From WHSW01 sp963842795 (GTDB taxonomy: Bacteria > Actinomycetota > Thermoleophilia > Solirubrobacterales > 70-9), in assembly GCA_963842795.1 (NCBI GenBank), contig CAWJHV010000028.1, forward strand, positions 1 through 64,000: 64,000 nt of DNA, in the 5' to 3' direction. Shown here in pieces: positions 40,900-49,860 of this stretch (position 1 is its first letter; every line of letters begins with the position of its first letter). The translations under genes were made by a program, and so were the position numbers. Below the pieces are notes generated by a model. That model worked only from the letters and a program-made list of their open reading frames with translations, had not been told where the DNA came from and ran no database searches.

Positions 40900-42540
40900 G
40901 TGATCACGATTTGTCGTTTCCGTCTCGTCGCGGCTGCGAGCTGCTGGTGCTCCGTCCTGCTCGTCCCGGCGATGGCCTGGGCCGGCGGCGATTCACGAGA
41001 GCCGGCGCTTGAGAACGCTTCGCCCGCGAGCCCGGCCGAGGCCGACGGCACGATGGGAAGTGCTGCTCCTCGCGCCGTGCGCCAGGGCTACCTCGTCCCG
41101 GACCCGGACGCCTATGACGCTGCCAAGACGGCCGGCCTGCAAGGGGACGGAGGCGGGAGTGGGGCCGACACGGTCGCCGCCACACTGGCTCCGGTCGTCA
41201 CCCGCGGCTGGCTCGGCATCAGCGACTCGACCGCCGCTTTTCCGGACTCGACGAGCGCCGTCGGGACAAGCCGTTACATCGAGCTGGTGAATCGCAAGTT
41301 CGCGATCTACAACAAGGCGTCGGATGTGCCGATCGCGACCGGGGCCCTGAGGACGCTCGCCGGACTGGGGACGACAAACGTCTTCTTCCCGCAGATGATC
41401 TGGGACCCGCAGACGCGGCGGTTCTACTACGCGATGAATGCGATCGTCTCCGCCGCCGACAATCGAATCGCCTTCGGCTGGAGCAGGACCGCGTCGCCGG
41501 ACAACGCCTCAACCGACTTCTGCCACTACGAGATCGACTACAACGACTTCTTCCCCGATTTCCCGAGGCTGGGGGATACGCGCGACTTCCTCCTCTTCGG
41601 GGTCAACACCTTCACCGGGGGAGGCGGCTCCGCCGGCAGCGACGTGATCGGGGTCGGAAAGCCTGGCAGCGGGCCCGCCTGTCCAGATTCCAGCACGTTC
41701 CCCTTCGGCTTCCAGCAGGACGTCCGTTACGAGGGCGACTCCCGCGTCTCTACCCCGGTGCCTGCCAACCAGACCGACAGCTCGGGAGTGGGCTGGATCG
41801 TGACGGGGTCCACCGGTTTTCCCTCCAACTTCCTCGGCCTGCTCAGGGTGACGCGGGACCCAACTACCGGCAATCCCGTCTTCCAGACTCCGGTGTCGAG
41901 AGGGGTGCCGGTGCCCCTTCACACCGCCCCCGCCGACGCGCCGCAGAAGGGCTCGACCGTCCTGATCGACACCCTCGACGGGCGGCCGACGCAGGCGGTC
42001 TCGGCGATCGATCCAGGCCACGCCGACAAGGTCGGGATCTGGACCCAGCACACCGTCGCCGGCCCCGGGGGGCGCTCGGAGATTCACTGGTATGAGATCG
42101 ATCCGATCGCCCTCACGGTGTTGCAGTCCGGGACGGTCTCCAGTCCCACGCTGTTCAACTTCAACGGCGCAATCTCACCCGACCGCGCCGTGAACGGCAC
42201 GGTCAAGTCCGGCGGCGACGGCATGGTGCTCGGGTTCAACTCCTCCGGCACGACTGGAGCCGGAAAGGCGGGGTTCCCGCAGGTGCGGATGGTCTCCAAG
42301 GTCGGTGCGGGGGCGCAATCCGGCCAGAGAGTGGTGCGCAACTCGCCCGGTCCCTACAACGGATCCGGCTGCGCCGGGAGCCCGGTTACCTGCCGCTGGG
42401 GCAGCTACTCCGGTGCGACGCCGGATCCCAACCCCCCGGGCGGCACCAACCGGGTCTGGCTCGTGAACCAGTACGGCTCCGGCGGCACATCGACCTCCCA
42501 GGCCAACTGGCGGACCTGGAACTGGGTCGCCACGCCCTGA
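40900..42540 (+). CDS. Large secreted protein, sialidase/propeller-like, function unknown
   Basis: 546 aa, GTG start after GGGGGGAAGG. Signal peptide VAAASCWCSVLLVPAMAWAGG. The mature region has repeated strands with aromatic/Asp turns: NVFFPQMIWDPQTRRFYYAMNAI, RIAFGWSRTASPDNASTDFCHYEIDYNDFFPDFPRLG, GDTRDFLLFGVNTF, HTAPADAPQKGSTVLIDTLDG and NFNGAISPDRAVNGTVKSGGDGMVLGFN. 'D.P.+G.....' strings suggest a beta-propeller of the exo-sialidase superfamily shape, without catalytic assignment. Followed by a strong bidirectional terminator. Confidence 0.7.
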   Translation: MITICRFRLVAAASCWCSVLLVPAMAWAGGDSREPALENASPASPAEADGTMGSAAPRAVRQGYLVPDPDAYDAAKTAGLQGDGGGSGADTVAATLAPVVTRGWLGISDSTAAFPDSTSAVGTSRYIELVNRKFAIYNKASDVPIATGALRTLAGLGTTNVFFPQMIWDPQTRRFYYAMNAIVSAADNRIAFGWSRTASPDNASTDFCHYEIDYNDFFPDFPRLGDTRDFLLFGVNTFTGGGGSAGSDVIGVGKPGSGPACPDSSTFPFGFQQDVRYEGDSRVSTPVPANQTDSSGVGWIVTGSTGFPSNFLGLLRVTRDPTTGNPVFQTPVSRGVPVPLHTAPADAPQKGSTVLIDTLDGRPTQAVSAIDPGHADKVGIWTQHTVAGPGGRSEIHWYEIDPIALTVLQSGTVSSPTLFNFNGAISPDRAVNGTVKSGGDGMVLGFNSSGTTGAGKAGFPQVRMVSKVGAGAQSGQRVVRNSPGPYNGSGCAGSPVTCRWGSYSGATPDPNPPGGTNRVWLVNQYGSGGTSTSQANWRTWNWVATP

Positions 42541-42593
42541 GCTGAGCCGGCCCCTACAGGTAGCCGGACCCGCGCCTCGCCCCCGGCGCGAGC

Positions 42594-42628
42594 GGTGCCT
42601 CGCTCCCGATATTCGGGAGCGAGGCACC
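42594..42628. terminator. 16-bp perfect stem, 3-nt loop, between convergent genes
   Basis: GGTGCCTCGCTCCCGA (42594-42609) pairs exactly with 42613-42628 around TAT. It lies between the stop of the secreted protein (42540) and the stop of the convergent esterase (42663). Without T runs it depends on stem strength, as often in high-GC actinobacteria; it can serve both directions. Confidence 0.8.
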
Positions 42629-42662
42629 TCTCGATCCGCCGCCCGCCCGCCCCGCCCATGGC

Positions 42663-43952
42663 TCAGCGGTCGATCGCGACCCGTGCCGTGGTCGCCTCGG
42701 GCCCGCCGAGCGAGAGCTGGATCTCGAGCCTCCCGCCGCGGTCGGCGCGCACGGTCGCCGTCCGGCCGCCGTCAATCGTCACCGTGTGCCGGGAGCGGGG
42801 GCGGAAGCCTGGCGCCGTGCGCACGATCGCCTCACCGGCCCCGCTCAGCTCGAACCCGTGCCGGCGGGCCCGGGTGAGGGTCGAGAACTCCTGCTCCGGG
42901 CGCGCGATTCGCACCCGCCAGCCGTAGACGCGATAGCGGGCCTCGGCGCTCGTGTAGGTGAGCGGCCGCGGCCGGGGCGTCGCACGCTCGAAGGTCCGCA
43001 TCATCACCGGCAGCGCATCGCGAAGGTCGCGCTGCCAGTAGGACCAGGAGTGGGTCCCCGGCCCGTAGTCGTCGTAGCGGTGGGCGATGCCGAGCGCTAG
43101 CAGGCGCTCGTGGAAGGTGGTGGTCATCGCGTGCACCTGCTGCTCGATCACGTCCGGGGGCGAACCCTGGCGGTCGTACGGGCCCGGGTCACCGTTACCC
43201 GTGTCGACCACGAGTCGCATCCCGCGCAGGTTCGCGGCCAGGTCGACCGGGTTGTGGGCGCGCCAGACGATCTCGTTCGCGACCCGGTCGCCGAACGGGT
43301 CGTTCGGCCCGGCGCCGTCGGCGGTCGCCTCGGCGGCGATCACGAGCGGCACGAACTGATTGCCGACGATGTCGACGGCGCCGGAGAAGCTGGCGGCGAA
43401 CGCGAACAGGTCGGGATGTCGCGCCGCGAGGCTGATCGCTCCGAAGCCGCCGGTCGACAGCCCGGCGACGGCACGTCCCTCGCGCGTGCCGATCGTTCGG
43501 TAGTGGGCGTCCACCCACGGCAGTAGCTGGCGGACGTCGTAGGTCTCCCAGCGCGGCGGCCCGCCGGCGCCGCCGTTGAACCAGTCCGCGTTCCAGCCCC
43601 CGGCTCCGTCCTCGGGCATCACGGTGATCACCGGCGTGCCCTTGGTGATCGCCTCCGCATCGCCGACCTCGGTCCAGTCGACGTAGCTGCCGAAGCCGCC
43701 GTGGAGAAGGAAGAGGACCGGGTAACGGCGCTTCGGGTGCGAGTCGTAGCCGCCCGGGAGCAGGATCCGCGCGTGGACCGGCTCCGCGAGCGCCGGGGTC
43801 GTCATCGTCAGGTCGTAGAGCCGCGGGCTGAGTCGGTCGATCGAGCTGACGTCGATCGCGCCGGCGCCCGCGTGCGCCGGCGGCGCGGCCGCCAGGGCGA
43901 CCGCCACGGTCGCGAGCATTGCGCGAAGGCCGGTGATAGTGGCGCTCGGCAT
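42663..43952 (-). CDS. Secreted esterase, antigen-85/S-formylglutathione-hydrolase fold
   Basis: 429 aa from the ATG at 43952. Signal peptide GLRAMLATVAVALAAAPPAHA. Esterase_D-like core: HARILLPGGYDSHPKRRYPVLFLLHGGFGSYVDW, ITVMPEDGAGGWNADWFNGG, nucleophile GRAVAGLSTGGFGAISLAARHP (Ser in G-L-S-T-G-G), acid in LVVDTGNGDPGPYD, His in YDDYGPGTHSWSYWQRDL. A C-terminal about 100-residue beta domain (VYGWRVRIARPEQEFSTL, TVTIDGGRTATVRAD) is extra relative to antigen 85 and may bind the wall or substrate. Substrate unknown. Confidence 0.85.
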   Translation of the reverse strand: MPSATITGLRAMLATVAVALAAAPPAHAGAGAIDVSSIDRLSPRLYDLTMTTPALAEPVHARILLPGGYDSHPKRRYPVLFLLHGGFGSYVDWTEVGDAEAITKGTPVITVMPEDGAGGWNADWFNGGAGGPPRWETYDVRQLLPWVDAHYRTIGTREGRAVAGLSTGGFGAISLAARHPDLFAFAASFSGAVDIVGNQFVPLVIAAEATADGAGPNDPFGDRVANEIVWRAHNPVDLAANLRGMRLVVDTGNGDPGPYDRQGSPPDVIEQQVHAMTTTFHERLLALGIAHRYDDYGPGTHSWSYWQRDLRDALPVMMRTFERATPRPRPLTYTSAEARYRVYGWRVRIARPEQEFSTLTRARRHGFELSGAGEAIVRTAPGFRPRSRHTVTIDGGRTATVRADRGGRLEIQLSLGGPEATTARVAIDR

Positions 43953-44067
43953 CGGGCGCCACCCTAGCCAAGCCGGCCTTTCGAGACCGACGCTCCGTCG
44001 AGGCAGCCCGCCCGTCGTCAAGCGATGCGGCGCCAAGCCGATCAACGAGGCAGAGGCCTGGAGATCG

Positions 44068-44239
44068 TTGAACTTGCCCCGCATCGGGAGGATCGGTGCT
44101 GCGGTCGCGTCGCTGCTCGCGACGGCCGCGGTTCTCGCGGTTGTTCCAGCGGCGCACGCCGCGCCTCGATGACGTTCGCGTCTACCGCAGAGCGCTGAGC
44201 GCCGCCGCGATCCAGGCGGACATGGGCATCGGCCTCTAG
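44068..44239 (+). pseudogene. Remnant of a secreted LamG-domain protein
   Basis: 44068-44172 encodes a complete signal peptide (RIGRIGAAVASLLATAAVLA, ending AAHAA) and then stops. From 44162 to the TAG at 44237-44239 another frame reads RLDDVRVYRRALSAAAIQAD, the extreme C-terminal signature of LamG/concanavalin-like domains ('IDDVRVYNRALSAAEIQA'). The middle is missing, so the two ends of a larger gene appear joined by a deletion that also shifted the frame. 44240-44328 holds the next promoter. Confidence 0.6.
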
Positions 44240-44328
44240 GCCGCGCCGGAGCCGGCTCACCCCAGAGCGTCCACCGGCTTCGCGGCCTTTTCGGATTGAG
44301 CTGCCAGCCGTAGGCTTGGCCTGCGGCG

Positions 44329-46977
44329 ATGTTCGGGCTTCCGACTGGCACTGTCACATTCCTCTTCACCGATGTCGAGGGGTCGACTCGGTTGCTCGGG
44401 AGGCTTGGCTCCGACCGATACGCCGCCACGCTCGCCCTGCATCACCGCCTCCTGCGCGCAGCCTTCGCGGCCCACGGAGGCGTCGAGATCACCAACCAGG
44501 GAGATGGCTTCTTCGCCGCGTTTCGGAGCGCGGGTGACGGCGTGGCAGCTGCGGCGGCGGTCCAGCGGAACCTGGCCGCGCAGGAGTGGGCGGAAGGCGA
44601 GGAGGTCCGCGTGCGCATCGGAGTTCACACCGGTGAGCCCCTGGTGTCCGGCGAGGACTACGTCGGAATCGACGTCCACCGGGCTGCCCGAATCTCCGCC
44701 TCGGCGCATGGCGGGCAGGTGGTCCTATCGCAGACGACGGCCGACCTCCTCGGCGAGCGGCTCCCGCCGGGTGTTTCCGTACGCACCCTGGGAGAGCGCC
44801 GGCTGAAGGACCTCACCCGTCCACAGCGGCTCTACCAGCTTCTGATCGAAGGCCTTCCCACCGAGTTCCCGCCCTTGATGACGCTCGAGCTCCGGCGGAC
44901 GAACCTGCCCGCGCAGCCGACGCCGCTCGTGGGTCGCGAAGGCGAGCTGCGTGAGATCGGCCGACTCCTCGATCGGGACGAGACGCGGCTGCTGACGCTT
45001 ACGGGCGCCGGCGGGACCGGCAAGACCCGTCTCGGGCTCCAGGCAGCTGCGGAGGCGATCGACCGGTTTCCCGACGGCGTGTATGTCGTCTTCCTCGCGT
45101 CCGTGGCGGAGCCCGGCGCCGTGCCCCAGGCGATCGCCGATGCGCTGGGGGTGGCGGAGTCAGGGTCCTCGCGCCTGGACGACCTCCTCGCCGACCACCT
45201 CAGCCAGAGGCAGCTCCTAGTCGTGCTGGACAACTTCGAGCATCTGCTCGGCGCCGCATCGCGGGTCGCTGAGCTACTCGAGTCGGCGGCCGGGCTGCGG
45301 CTGCTGGTGACGAGTCGGGCCCCCCTTCGCGTCCGGGCCGAGCGCGAGTTCGCGGTCCAGCCACTGGGCCTGCCGGACCCACGCCGACCATCGACTCCGG
45401 ACTCCCTGCTGCGCTGTGACGCGACGTCCCTTTTCGTCGAGCGCGCCCGCGCTGTCGACCGCGACTTCGTGGTGACGAGCGAGAGCGCGGAGGCGATCGC
45501 AAGCATCTGCGCCCGGCTCGACGGGCTACCGCTCGCGATCGAGCTGGCGGCGGCCCGAGTCCGGATCCTCCCGCCGCCGGCCTTGGCCGAGCGCTTGGAC
45601 CACCGCCTGACGCTGCTCACCAGTGGGGCGCTCGATCTACCCGAGCGCCAGCAAACCCTGCGGGGGACGATCGACTGGAGCTACCGCCTGTTGGCCGAAG
45701 GGCAACGGCGGCTGTTCGACCGGCTCGCGGTGTTCCCCGGGGGTTGCACGCTGGCGGCGGCCAAAACCGTCTGCGACCCGGATTCGGCTCTGGGAATCGA
45801 CGTCCTCGACGGAATCTCATCCCTGGTGGAGAACAGCCTGCTGCGCCAGGAGCATGAGCGCGAGGGCGAGCCGCGGTTCTCGATGCTGGAGACGGTCCGC
45901 GAGTTCGCGCAAGCTCGACTCGACGAGTCGGACGAGGACGCAGCGGTTCGGCGGCGCCATGCCGACTACTTCTTGACGGTCGCCGAGCGTGCGGGGCGGG
46001 AGCTCAGGGGCCCCCAAGCCTCCTCCTGGCTCGATCGCATCGGCGCCGACCACGAGAACCTTCGCGCCGCTCTCGGATGGGCGGGAGAGACAGGGAACGT
46101 CGAGCTCCAGTTGCGGATGGGGGCCGCGCTGTGGATCTATTGGCTCGCAAGAGGACATCTCACCGAAGGCCGGCGGTGGCTGGCGGTGGCGCTGGAGAGT
46201 GGCCACGCTCAGCCGCCGGGCGCCCGAGCGGACGCGCTCGTAGCCAGTGCCGCCCTGATGCTGAACCAGGGCGAGCGCGAAGCAACCCGGGCGGCGGCCG
46301 AGGAGAGCCTCGCCCTCTATGAGGAGCTGGGCAATTCGGCCGGCATAGCGCGTTCGCTCACCCTGCTCGGGCATGTCGCAGACAACGCCGGGAACTCCGA
46401 TCGAGGGCGAGAGCTCCACGAGCTGAGCGTGGTGGCCGCGAGGCAGGGCGGCGACAGGTGGGATCTCGCGGTCGCGCTCAACAACCTCGGCGAGCGTCTG
46501 CTCAACATAGGCGACCCGGCTGCCGCGATCGACATTTGGCAGGAAGCCCTTCCAGTGTCCCGCGAGCTGGGGAACGCGGGAGTCACCGGACGCATTCTGG
46601 ACGGCCTGGGCTTCGCTGCGATCGCGGAGGGCCGGAGAGACGCCGCAGAGTCATGGCTTCGCGAGGCACTGGAGGTCTTCGTCGACATCGAAGACAGGCT
46701 CTGCATCGGCGGGGTCCTCATGGGCATGTCCGCGGTCGCAGCGGTGAGCGCGGATGCACCGCGCGCTGCGCGGCTACTCGGCGCAGCGGACGCGCTTCAT
46801 GACGAGGTCGAGGACGAGTTGATGCCGGATGAGTTCAGGACGCGCTTGCTCGAGCGAACTCTGGCTGCGATACGAGCGGCGCTGGGCGAGACAGCGGCAG
46901 CCGATGCTCTCGCCGAGGGCCGCGCGATGTCGCTGGAGCAGGCCGTGGACGAGGCACGCGCGACGACAACCGGGTAG
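44329..46977 (+). CDS. Class III cyclase - STAND ATPase - TPR regulator
   Basis: 882 aa. Residues about 8-180: nucleotide cyclase domain, GTVTFLFTDVEGSTRLLGRLG (metal Asp in FTDVEGS), GVEITNQGDGFFAAF (second metal Asp), VRVRIGVHTGEPLVSGEDYVGIDVHRAARI. About 200-450: NB-ARC-like ATPase, TPLVGREGELREIGRLL, Walker A LTGAGGTGKTRL, LLVVLDNFEHLL, LVTSRAPLRVRAERE, LPLAIELAAARVR. About 500-880: TPR-like repeats. Family of actinobacterial 'adenylate cyclase/predicted ATPase' regulators; cyclase activity depends on residues not all verifiable here. TAGGCT 12 nt before the ATG suggests a leaderless mRNA. Confidence 0.88.
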   Translation: MFGLPTGTVTFLFTDVEGSTRLLGRLGSDRYAATLALHHRLLRAAFAAHGGVEITNQGDGFFAAFRSAGDGVAAAAAVQRNLAAQEWAEGEEVRVRIGVHTGEPLVSGEDYVGIDVHRAARISASAHGGQVVLSQTTADLLGERLPPGVSVRTLGERRLKDLTRPQRLYQLLIEGLPTEFPPLMTLELRRTNLPAQPTPLVGREGELREIGRLLDRDETRLLTLTGAGGTGKTRLGLQAAAEAIDRFPDGVYVVFLASVAEPGAVPQAIADALGVAESGSSRLDDLLADHLSQRQLLVVLDNFEHLLGAASRVAELLESAAGLRLLVTSRAPLRVRAEREFAVQPLGLPDPRRPSTPDSLLRCDATSLFVERARAVDRDFVVTSESAEAIASICARLDGLPLAIELAAARVRILPPPALAERLDHRLTLLTSGALDLPERQQTLRGTIDWSYRLLAEGQRRLFDRLAVFPGGCTLAAAKTVCDPDSALGIDVLDGISSLVENSLLRQEHEREGEPRFSMLETVREFAQARLDESDEDAAVRRRHADYFLTVAERAGRELRGPQASSWLDRIGADHENLRAALGWAGETGNVELQLRMGAALWIYWLARGHLTEGRRWLAVALESGHAQPPGARADALVASAALMLNQGEREATRAAAEESLALYEELGNSAGIARSLTLLGHVADNAGNSDRGRELHELSVVAARQGGDRWDLAVALNNLGERLLNIGDPAAAIDIWQEALPVSRELGNAGVTGRILDGLGFAAIAEGRRDAAESWLREALEVFVDIEDRLCIGGVLMGMSAVAAVSADAPRAARLLGAADALHDEVEDELMPDEFRTRLLERTLAAIRAALGETAAADALAEGRAMSLEQAVDEARATTTG

Positions 46978-47032
46978 GCGACACCGCGCCTCGCTGGAAC
47001 GCCGGCCGCCCATCGCAGACGCTCGAGCCGGC

Positions 47033-47737
47033 TCACCCCCACGAGCCCTCCATCATCGGCCGGAAGCTGGTCGTCAGGATCCGCATCCCGCGGGGCCGCG
47101 TGACCGTGAACAGGACCACGTCGGCGACCTCGTCGGCGCTCAACATGCCCTCGAGCTCGGGGTCGTCCTCCTCCCTCCCCGTGCCGATCGCGAAGTCCGT
47201 GTTCACCCCGCCGGGACAGATGCAGGTGGCGCGTACGCCGTGCTCGCGGAGCTCGTGGTCGAGCGCTCGGGTGAAGCCGAGCTGTCCGAACTTCGAGGCG
47301 TTGTAAACGGACTCGCCCGGGAAGGCCCGCAGACCGGCGACGCTCGCGAGCGCCAGGAAGTCGCCCTCGCCGCCGGCGATCAGGTGTGGGAGCGCCGCCG
47401 CCGCCGTGTACAGCGTGCCCTTGAGGTTGACGTCGATCATCGCCTCGACCTGCTCGGGGTCGAGCTCGAGGAACGGGCCATAGGCGCCAACGCCCGCGTT
47501 CGCAACCACGACGTCGAGCCGCCCGAAGCGCTCGACGACCGCGTCGGTGGCGGCTCCGACCCCCTCGCGATCGCGGACGTCGCACGCGATTCCAAGCGCC
47601 CGATCCAGCGCCAGGTCCTCGCCCCGGCGCGAGAGCAGGCCGACGGCCGCGCCGGCGTCGTGCAGCTTGCGCGCCACCGCGGCCCCGATCCCGGCGCTCG
47701 CCCCGGTGACGAGCGCGACCTTGCCTTCCAGCTCCAT
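47033..47737 (-). CDS. Short-chain dehydrogenase/reductase
   Basis: 234 aa classical SDR. Cofactor motif TGASAGIG (11-18), NAGVG (80-84), catalytic Ser132 in LALASVAG, Tyr145 and Lys149 in VYNASK, and PGGVNTDF after beta-6. Arg residues after beta-2 (LLSRRGEDL) favour NADP(H). ATG after GGAGGAGACGA. No membrane span. Substrate unknown. Stands between the cyclase regulator (convergent) and the binding-protein gene. Confidence 0.9.
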   Translation of the reverse strand: MELEGKVALVTGASAGIGAAVARKLHDAGAAVGLLSRRGEDLALDRALGIACDVRDREGVGAATDAVVERFGRLDVVVANAGVGAYGPFLELDPEQVEAMIDVNLKGTLYTAAAALPHLIAGGEGDFLALASVAGLRAFPGESVYNASKFGQLGFTRALDHELREHGVRATCICPGGVNTDFAIGTGREEDDPELEGMLSADEVADVVLFTVTRPRGMRILTTSFRPMMEGSWG

Positions 47738-47786
47738 TCGTCTCCTCCTTCGGCCGATCGCCCTTCAGCCTAAGAGGCGGTACCCG

Positions 47787-49493
47787 CTACCGGGCCAACC
47801 AGACCTGACGCAGCGGCCACCAGCCGATCGGGTAGGTCTCGAAGTTCTGCACCTCGTCCCGGTAGCCGGTCACCGATTCGGTGAAGAACAGCGGCACCGC
47901 GGGAGCCTCGTCCTGTCCGATCCGCTGGATCCCGGCGAAGTCTCTGGCGCGCTGTTCCTCATCGAGCGTGCCCTTGGCAGCGGCGAGCAGGTCGAGGATC
48001 CTCGGGTTCTCATAGAACGTCCCGAACCCGCTCAGCCCGGCCTCGGGGTCGTAGGTGAGGGCCGCGATCTCGTCGTCGGAGAGGGTGTCGCTCGAGAGGG
48101 CGTCGCCGGGGAAGGTCGCGGCCTCTCCCCCCTCGCCGGCGAGCCAGGCCGTGAACATGGTCCCGAAGTCGCGCGGGACGATGTTCACGTCGACGCCGAT
48201 CTTCCCCCACTCCTGCTCGAGCACCATCGCGGTCTTGCGCTCGACAGCGTCGCCGGACGGGATCTCGAGCTCGAGGTCGAACCCATCGGGCACGCTCGAC
48301 CTCGAGATCAGCTCCCGAGCCTTGTCGAGGTCGTAGCGGTACGGCTTGATCGAGGCGTCCCAGTACTTGATCGGCGGGATGTTGCTGTTCGCGACCCGAG
48401 CGTTGCCGTACAGGATCGCGTCGCGGATCTCCTCCTTGGGCGTCGCGTAGTTGAGCGCCTGGCGGACCTCGACCTCGTCGAGCGGCGGATGCGTGGTGTT
48501 GAGGAAGACCGAGTCCCACTTCAGCGAGTCGGCGACCTCGACCGTGATCCCCTCGGTCTCCTCGAGCGGCTCGACCTGCTTGTAGGGGATCCCGTCGGCG
48601 ACGTCGACCTCGCCGGAGCGCAGCCGCTCGGTGCGAACGTTCGCGTCGGGCTCGAACTCGAACACGACGCCGTCGAGGTAAGGCTGGCCCTCGCGCCAGT
48701 AATAGGGGTTGCGCTTCAGCACCGTCCGCTCGCGATGCGTGAACTCGGTGACCTTGAACGGGCCCGAGCCGACCGGGTGCTCAGCAAACCGCTTGTCGCC
48801 GAGGTCCTCGACCACCTTCCTCGGCACGATCGCGGCCGCGAACATCGCCATCGCGTCGAGGAAGGCGCCGTCGACGCTGTGCAGAGTGACCGCGACGGTG
48901 TGATCGTCGACCACCTCGACCTTCTCGATCGCCGCGCCGAGGGTCGCGTAATTGACGTTGATCTTCGGATCGGCGAAGCGGTCGATCGAGAACTTGACGT
49001 CCTCGGCGGTCACCCGGTCGCCGTTGGAGAACCGGGCGTCGCGCAGGTGGAAGGTCCACTCGAGGCCGTCCTGTGAGTGCTCCCAGGACTTGGCCAACCC
49101 GGGCACCAGCTCCGACCGCTCGACCTCGACCAACTGATCGAAGATCTGCTGGATGGTGAAGATCGACCCGTTGTTCGCAGCGTCCATCGGATTCAGCCCC
49201 GCCTCGGCATCGAGCGTGCGCGCGAACGTCAGCGTGCCGCCCTTGGTCACGCCGGTTCCGCTCGCCGGCGCCTTGGCCTCGGTGCTGGTGGCGGCGGCCT
49301 CGGCGCTGGTCGAGTCGTCAGCGCCATCGTCCCCGCAAGCAACGAGCAGGACGCTCACGGCCAGCGCCGCGAGGATCGCCCCGCACGCCCGGGTTCGAGC
49401 CGACGGCGACGCGGGGTCCGCACTCACCGGCCGTGGCTTCAAGGCACCCTCATATTGCTGTCGCGATCCTCGTCCGAGCACCGGACGTTCCAC
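47787..49493 (-). CDS. Orphan family-5 (peptide/nickel type) ABC substrate-binding lipoprotein
   Basis: 568 aa if started at GTG 49493; a GTG at 49427 would give a cleaner lipoprotein signal. Lipobox AALAVSVLLVACGDDG. SBP_bac_5 features: GTLTFARTLDAEAGLNPMDAANN, LVPGLAKSWEHSQDGLEWTFHLRDARFSNGDRVTAEDVKFSIDR, HPVGSGPFKVTEFTHRERTVLKRNPYYWREGQPYLD, ALNYATPKEEIRDAI and GIQRIGQDEAPAVPLFFTE. Binds oligopeptides or similar ligands. No permease or ATPase (Dpp/Opp) gene lies nearby, so the rest of the transporter must be elsewhere. Confidence 0.88.
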   Translation of the reverse strand: MERPVLGRGSRQQYEGALKPRPVSADPASPSARTRACGAILAALAVSVLLVACGDDGADDSTSAEAAATSTEAKAPASGTGVTKGGTLTFARTLDAEAGLNPMDAANNGSIFTIQQIFDQLVEVERSELVPGLAKSWEHSQDGLEWTFHLRDARFSNGDRVTAEDVKFSIDRFADPKINVNYATLGAAIEKVEVVDDHTVAVTLHSVDGAFLDAMAMFAAAIVPRKVVEDLGDKRFAEHPVGSGPFKVTEFTHRERTVLKRNPYYWREGQPYLDGVVFEFEPDANVRTERLRSGEVDVADGIPYKQVEPLEETEGITVEVADSLKWDSVFLNTTHPPLDEVEVRQALNYATPKEEIRDAILYGNARVANSNIPPIKYWDASIKPYRYDLDKARELISRSSVPDGFDLELEIPSGDAVERKTAMVLEQEWGKIGVDVNIVPRDFGTMFTAWLAGEGGEAATFPGDALSSDTLSDDEIAALTYDPEAGLSGFGTFYENPRILDLLAAAKGTLDEEQRARDFAGIQRIGQDEAPAVPLFFTESVTGYRDEVQNFETYPIGWWPLRQVWLAR

Positions 49494-49537
49494 GCCGGCA
49501 GCTGATTATCGGGGGTCACAGCCGCGGGCGTGAGAAC

Positions 49538-49559
49538 CGCCGCGCGGATCCGCGCGGCG
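49538..49559. promoter_or_regulatory. 22-bp perfect palindrome upstream of the binding-protein gene
   Basis: A loopless 22-bp palindrome centred on the GGATCC at 49546-49551, extending symmetrically through GCGCGG/CCGCGC on either side. It is 45 bp upstream of the GTG at 49493. A second hairpin, AGCGGCC (49762-49768) with GGCCGCT (49774-49780), lies further right. A DNA-binding site is more plausible than a terminator for the loopless element, but GC-rich chance symmetry cannot be excluded. No gene is visible in 49494-49860. Confidence 0.4.
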
Positions 49560-49805
49560 TCCGCGGATCGTGGCAGAGACGCGGCCCCGCCGAATCCGGT
49601 CGGCCCGGAAGCCGAGCCTGAGGATTCGCTCGCGGGTCAGCCGGACCGCTGCGGCTGCCTCCGCGCGGTCCGCGCCTTCGGATAGCGCCGATTGTCAGGG
49701 CGTACCTGGCGGGCGACGAATAGAGCTCCTGGCAACACGGTTGTCCTCCTTGTCCGACTCGAGCGGCCGAACGGGCCGCTTCGTGACTGGTAACCAACTT
49801 ACACT

Positions 49806-49854
49806 GGTCATGATGACCTGTCAAGTGATTTTGCCGGTCATGGTCGGGTATCCT
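49806..49854 (+). promoter_or_regulatory. Operator and leaderless promoter of the CGNR gene
   Basis: GGTCATGATGACC (49806-49818) is a perfect palindrome about a central G, and GGTCATGG recurs partly at 49836-49843. TATCCT (49849-49854) lies 6 nt before the GTG start at 49861, the spacing of a leaderless actinobacterial promoter. Suggests autoregulation by the CGNR protein (inference). Confidence 0.5.
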
Positions 49855-49860
49855 TGAGCC

